From assembly GCA_028691595.1 (NCBI GenBank), contig JAQUZA010000093.1, positions 1 to 9,938 of the forward strand: a stretch of 9,938 bases of DNA, written 5' to 3'. The translations under genes were made by a program, and so were the position numbers. The DNA comes from Candidatus Rifleibacteriota bacterium (GTDB lineage Bacteria > Muiribacteriota > Ozemobacteria > Ozemobacterales > Ozemobacteraceae). This document shows positions 6,679-9,938 of this stretch, piece after piece. The first letter of the stretch is position 1. The number at the start of each line of letters is the position of its first letter. A model generated the notes under the pieces. The model did no database searches and had not been told where the DNA came from. It saw only the letters and a program-made list of their open reading frames with translations.

Positions 6679-7721
6679 GACCCGAAGTATTTGAATATTT
6701 TGAGCGGGCAATCGAACTCGGTGCCAGCGACCTGATTCTCAAGCCTGGTGCACCACCATCTTTTCGTGTTAACCGTCATCTGATCATTTCAGAAGACGAA
6801 GCCCTCGCTCCCCAACAGATGTACGATCTTTTCCTGCCGATTATCAACGCCGCCCAGCAGGAAGAATTGCGCACCAGCTTCTTCGTAAATTCCATTTTTC
6901 AATACCGTTATAATCGCAGTCGCATTCGTTATTATATTTTTCAACAACGCGAGGGTCTTGCCGGATCTTTCCGCTTCATTCCTTCAAAAGTGCCGACCAT
7001 TGAAGAACTCAGACTCCCGGATTCTCTTATCGAAATTGCTGCCAGGCCACGCGGGCTGTTTCTGGTAACCGGCCCCTCGTGTTCAGGCAAGACAATGACC
7101 GTGGCGGCCATGGCCGATGCAATTAACAAGCGATTTGCCCGCCATATCATTACCATGGAAAGCCCCGTTGAGATAATTTACACGCCGAACCAGTCGGTTT
7201 TTACCCAGGTTGAGATCGGCAGAGTTATCGGCACCTACTCTGAAGCCCTGACCAACGCTTTGCGCGAAGACCCTGATGTTATGATCATCGGAGAATTGAA
7301 AGAGCGAAGTATTGTTGAACAAGCTCTCATGGCCGCAGAAACCGGCCATCTGGTAATCTCGTCTCTGCCTACGACGGGTGCTGCCCAGACGATCGAGCAC
7401 ATTGTCAGTCTCTACCCCCCGGGGAAACAGGAAGAAGCCCGATCGCAGCTGAGTCTAAGTCTGCTGGGTATTTTTTCCCAGATGCTTATACCTTGCGTAG
7501 ACCCATTGCAGGCTCCCAGGGTCGCTTATGAACTGATGCTTGTCACCTCAGGCATCAAAAATCTGATTCGCGATAAAAAATATAATCAGATGGGTTCGGC
7601 CATGATTATGGCCCGCCGCGAAGGCTGCGTTCCCCTTAAAGACAGCCTCGAAAAGCTTATGCGAGACGACAGTATCGATCAAACTGTTGTTAAAAGCCTG
7701 CTGCAGGAGTTGGAAGAATGA
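6675..7721 (+). CDS. Divergent PilT-like ATPase with altered Asp and His boxes
   Basis: The 348-residue protein is colinear with the preceding PilT-like protein: SDLILKPGAPPSFRVN (18-33), Walker A GPSCSGKTM (133-141, Lys139, Thr140), Walker B VMIIGELKE (202-210, Glu207), AAETGHLVISS (220-230) and IKNLIRDKK (294-302, the AIRNLIRE position). Two conserved catalytic boxes are changed. The Asp box reads MESPVE (161-166), with Ser163 in place of Asp. The His box reads SSLPTTGA (229-236), with Pro232 in place of the conserved His. ATP binding looks possible, but hydrolysis may be weak or absent. It starts in a 4-bp ATGA overlap with the first ATPase gene and has GGAGG six bases upstream. The arrangement recalls pilT-pilU pairs, but PilU keeps these motifs, so I give no symbol. 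A regulatory or mixed-hexamer role is inference. Confidence 0.88.
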   Translation: MRPEVFEYFERAIELGASDLILKPGAPPSFRVNRHLIISEDEALAPQQMYDLFLPIINAAQQEELRTSFFVNSIFQYRYNRSRIRYYIFQQREGLAGSFRFIPSKVPTIEELRLPDSLIEIAARPRGLFLVTGPSCSGKTMTVAAMADAINKRFARHIITMESPVEIIYTPNQSVFTQVEIGRVIGTYSEALTNALREDPDVMIIGELKERSIVEQALMAAETGHLVISSLPTTGAAQTIEHIVSLYPPGKQEEARSQLSLSLLGIFSQMLIPCVDPLQAPRVAYELMLVTSGIKNLIRDKKYNQMGSAMIMARREGCVPLKDSLEKLMRDDSIDQTVVKSLLQELEE

Positions 7722-9938
7722 ATGAAATAGCCTTAAAACGCATACTCGATATTCGTGAAAAAATTTCGGCAGCGGTCAATAACCACATGGGTGGAAAGTT
7801 TTCTGAAGCTACCAAAGCCAAACTGATAATGCTGATGGCAGAAGTTGGCTTGAACCAGTCTATTGGCTCGATCTTCAGTTACCTGCAGACGCACCCCGAC
7901 CAGGAAGAAGCAATTGTTGCCGCTAACAAATTCGATAATGAAGAAATCCAGAGCTTTCTGCTTGAACTACTTAAAAACGAAAGATCGGCTCACCGCGAAG
8001 TTGTTGTCGAATGCCTCGGAAACCGGAAAAAGCCGGCACTCGTTGCCGAACTGAAATCGTTTCTCGCCGATGCCGACCGCCACGTCAGATTTCAGACTGC
8101 CAACAGTCTCTTTAATATTGGCGGCAAAGAAGCTGCCCTGGCAATGTGCGAATTCGTATCTGACCCGGACGAATGGATCTCAATGACCATTCTACGTCTG
8201 CTCTGTATTATGCGCGAGCTCGATTCCATACCGATTCTTATTGAAAAGTATCACCAGGATGACGATCTCAGACGAAAAGCCCTTATGATCTCATTCCTGG
8301 CCAGATTCAGAAGCGTTACCCTGCTTGGAATTTTTGATCAGGGCCTGGCAGCAAGAGATGCGCGACTTAGAGCCAACTCTATTGAAGCTGTCGGTAACCT
8401 GAATCTGCCCGAAAACGAAATAAAAACCAGAATCGAGCCTTCGCTTCATGACCCGAATAACCGTATCAGGGCAAACTCAATTCTGGCTCTGGCGCGTCTT
8501 GACCCCGAAAAGATCAAACCGGAAATCGTTGAAATGGTTAACTCAAGCGATGTGCAGCTGCGCCGAAGCGCTGCATTCATCCTTGGCATGATTCCTCCCA
8601 ATGAATACCAGGATCTGGCAGCAATTCTGGTAACCGACCATAATGAAGCCGTGCGCAAAAGAATGATTCAGTCGCTGCGCAATTTCCCGTCTGATTTTGT
8701 CTGCAATCAGCTCGAAAAAGCCCTCTCAGACAACAACAAATGGATCAGAAAACACGCCATCGATATGGCAGCGAGAATTGCCAACTTCCCGCACAAAAAA
8801 ATTCTGGGCCTGCTCAAAACCGAACGCGCCGCCCCGAATCTTGAGGCCTGCATGAATTTTTTTGCTTCTCATCCGGTCGAAGAGGCTCTTACCTCAATCA
8901 AGCTTCATGTTAAAGATAGAAGATTGCAGGTGGTTAAAGCTCTGCTGGCTGCCGTTGCCGCCATTGGCGGGGTTGAAGGTGTTAAGTCGGTTGCTCCCAG
9001 ACTTGAACAGAAAGACCCCGGTGTTATTCAGGCTTTGAGTGAAGTGCTTATTAAAGCCGGCGATCGCAAGATTCTCGATGATCTCGTCGAACGCTTCGCG
9101 CATGTCAGACACGAACACCAGGTTGGTGTTCTGATTCCATCGCTTATCAGCAGCATTAAAATTCTTGGTCAGGGTGATAATATGCCCGAAGACCTGCTTC
9201 GTAGCCTCGAAACCATTGAGGTCGAAGAGAAACCAAGAATGCCGGCCCCTGAAGTTAAGATTTCTGACAGCGAACAGTCGCCATCAGATTCTCAAAAAAT
9301 GGATTTCTCTGAAGACAACGGTGACGAGACTTCTGCCGATTCTCCGGTCGATCTTTCCATGGGTATGCTCGACCTTCCTGCCCCGGGCGACCTCGATGAC
9401 GATGCAGGTGATGATGATAACGATGGCAGCGAAAAGAAAGTTTCGTCACATTATCGCCAGGGTTTGAAAGCATACAACATCGGTAAGTATAAAAAAGCTG
9501 TCAGCGAGTTTAACAAGGTTCTTGAGACTGATGAACAACCGCCTGACAACGTGTTTCTCTATATGGGCATAATGCTTGCAGACCAGGACGAACACGAACA
9601 GGCCAAAAATTATCTGCAGACCTTCCTCGAAAAAGTTCCTGACCATTCCCGCGCGAATTTCCTGTTAGGAAAAGTTTATAAGCAGCTTAAAAACTGGAAT
9701 GGCCTGATCAGGCTCTATTCGAGGTTTGTTAACGGCGAGCTCGATGCCTCACCAAAAATGAAAAAACGCATTTATCAAGATCTGGGAGTGGGCAATGTTC
9801 TGGTTGGCCATTATGAAGCCGGTTCGGTTCTACTCGACAGCCTGCTTAAAATTGAACCGGAAAATGCCGAAGCCTGTTACTATATGGCTCTTGCCAAATT
9901 CCATCTCAAAAAGGTAAGCGATGCCGAAGCGATTCTTC
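7718..9938 (+). CDS. HEAT-repeat / acidic linker / TPR protein, 3' end outside the window
   Basis: A frame from ATG 7718 stays open for 740 codons to the right edge. Three parts are visible. Residues about 30-490 are helical repeats of HEAT type, with recurring units such as RHVRFQTANSLFNIG (121-135), ARLRANSIEAVGNL (215-228), NRIRANSILALARL (248-261), VQLRRSAAFILGM (279-291) and KWIRKHAIDMAARI (341-354). Residues about 500-574 form a disordered linker rich in Asp, Glu, Ser and Pro, ending in an Asp cluster (558-568). From about 577, TPR-like units appear: GLKAYNIGKYKKAVSEFNKVL (582-602), the pair around 613-643, another at 684-713 and one starting at 717. There is no signal peptide or membrane helix, so it is probably cytoplasmic. 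It starts in an ATGA overlap with the second ATPase gene, with AGGAG eight bases upstream. I do not recognise the family; a scaffold or adaptor for the ATPases is inference. Confidence 0.9.
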   Translation, partial: MNEIALKRILDIREKISAAVNNHMGGKFSEATKAKLIMLMAEVGLNQSIGSIFSYLQTHPDQEEAIVAANKFDNEEIQSFLLELLKNERSAHREVVVECLGNRKKPALVAELKSFLADADRHVRFQTANSLFNIGGKEAALAMCEFVSDPDEWISMTILRLLCIMRELDSIPILIEKYHQDDDLRRKALMISFLARFRSVTLLGIFDQGLAARDARLRANSIEAVGNLNLPENEIKTRIEPSLHDPNNRIRANSILALARLDPEKIKPEIVEMVNSSDVQLRRSAAFILGMIPPNEYQDLAAILVTDHNEAVRKRMIQSLRNFPSDFVCNQLEKALSDNNKWIRKHAIDMAARIANFPHKKILGLLKTERAAPNLEACMNFFASHPVEEALTSIKLHVKDRRLQVVKALLAAVAAIGGVEGVKSVAPRLEQKDPGVIQALSEVLIKAGDRKILDDLVERFAHVRHEHQVGVLIPSLISSIKILGQGDNMPEDLLRSLETIEVEEKPRMPAPEVKISDSEQSPSDSQKMDFSEDNGDETSADSPVDLSMGMLDLPAPGDLDDDAGDDDNDGSEKKVSSHYRQGLKAYNIGKYKKAVSEFNKVLETDEQPPDNVFLYMGIMLADQDEHEQAKNYLQTFLEKVPDHSRANFLLGKVYKQLKNWNGLIRLYSRFVNGELDASPKMKKRIYQDLGVGNVLVGHYEAGSVLLDSLLKIEPENAEACYYMALAKFHLKKVSDAEAIL

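Noticed and set aside
6495..7400. Long open frames antisense to the PilT-like genes, and similar ones antisense to the other genes
   Set aside because: They lie opposite well-supported conserved genes, have no family resemblance and no convincing ribosome sites; they are by-products of codon composition.
1..9938. Mobile elements, CRISPR arrays, tRNA or rRNA genes
   Set aside because: No transposase or integrase, no regularly spaced direct repeats, and no cloverleaf or conserved rRNA sequence was seen; nearly all bases are in tightly packed operons.

Overview
The window looks like chromosomal DNA of a diderm (Gram-negative type) bacterium of moderate GC. The evidence is an FtsE-FtsX-EnvC-like set, a periplasmic S41 (CtpA-type) protease, N-methylated pseudopilins and PilT-family ATPases. 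The lineage cannot be fixed from sequence alone. The mix of pseudopilins, paired PilT-like ATPases and a HEAT/TPR protein would fit an uncultivated phylum such as Riflebacteria/Ozemobacteria or a deltaproteobacterial-type lineage; this is a low-confidence guess. I see no tRNA, rRNA, CRISPR array, insertion sequence or other sign of a mobile element.

Two divergent operons share a 325-bp intergenic region (5277-5601). The minus-strand operon reads right to left: ftsE, ftsX, an envC-like coiled-coil/LytM gene, ctpA, a GspG-like pseudopilin, then a second pseudopilin cut by the left edge. Gaps are 21, 1, 95 and 13 bp, followed by an 11-bp overlap. A near-consensus sigma70-type promoter lies in front of ftsE, and a weaker extended -10 promoter candidate sits in the 95-bp gap before ctpA. 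The EnvC-like protein has lost zinc ligands in its LytM domain, as EnvC-type amidase activators do. The natural reading is that FtsEX controls septal peptidoglycan splitting through it, while CtpA removes envelope proteins.

The plus-strand operon reads left to right: a PilT-like ATPase with intact motifs, a second PilT-like ATPase with altered Asp- and His-box residues, and a long HEAT-repeat/acidic-linker/TPR protein that runs off the right edge. Both junctions are 4-bp ATGA overlaps, so the three genes are probably translationally coupled and their products may act together. A 23-codon upstream frame ends in a third ATGA overlap at the first ATPase, but it may be chance.

The most interesting part is the combination: an active/degenerate PilT-like pair fused by coupling to an unfamiliar HEAT-TPR scaffold, transcribed divergently from a cell-division/peptidoglycan-remodelling operon that itself ends in pseudopilins. 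It suggests, but does not prove, a type IV pilus or type II secretion-like machine tied to envelope remodelling.
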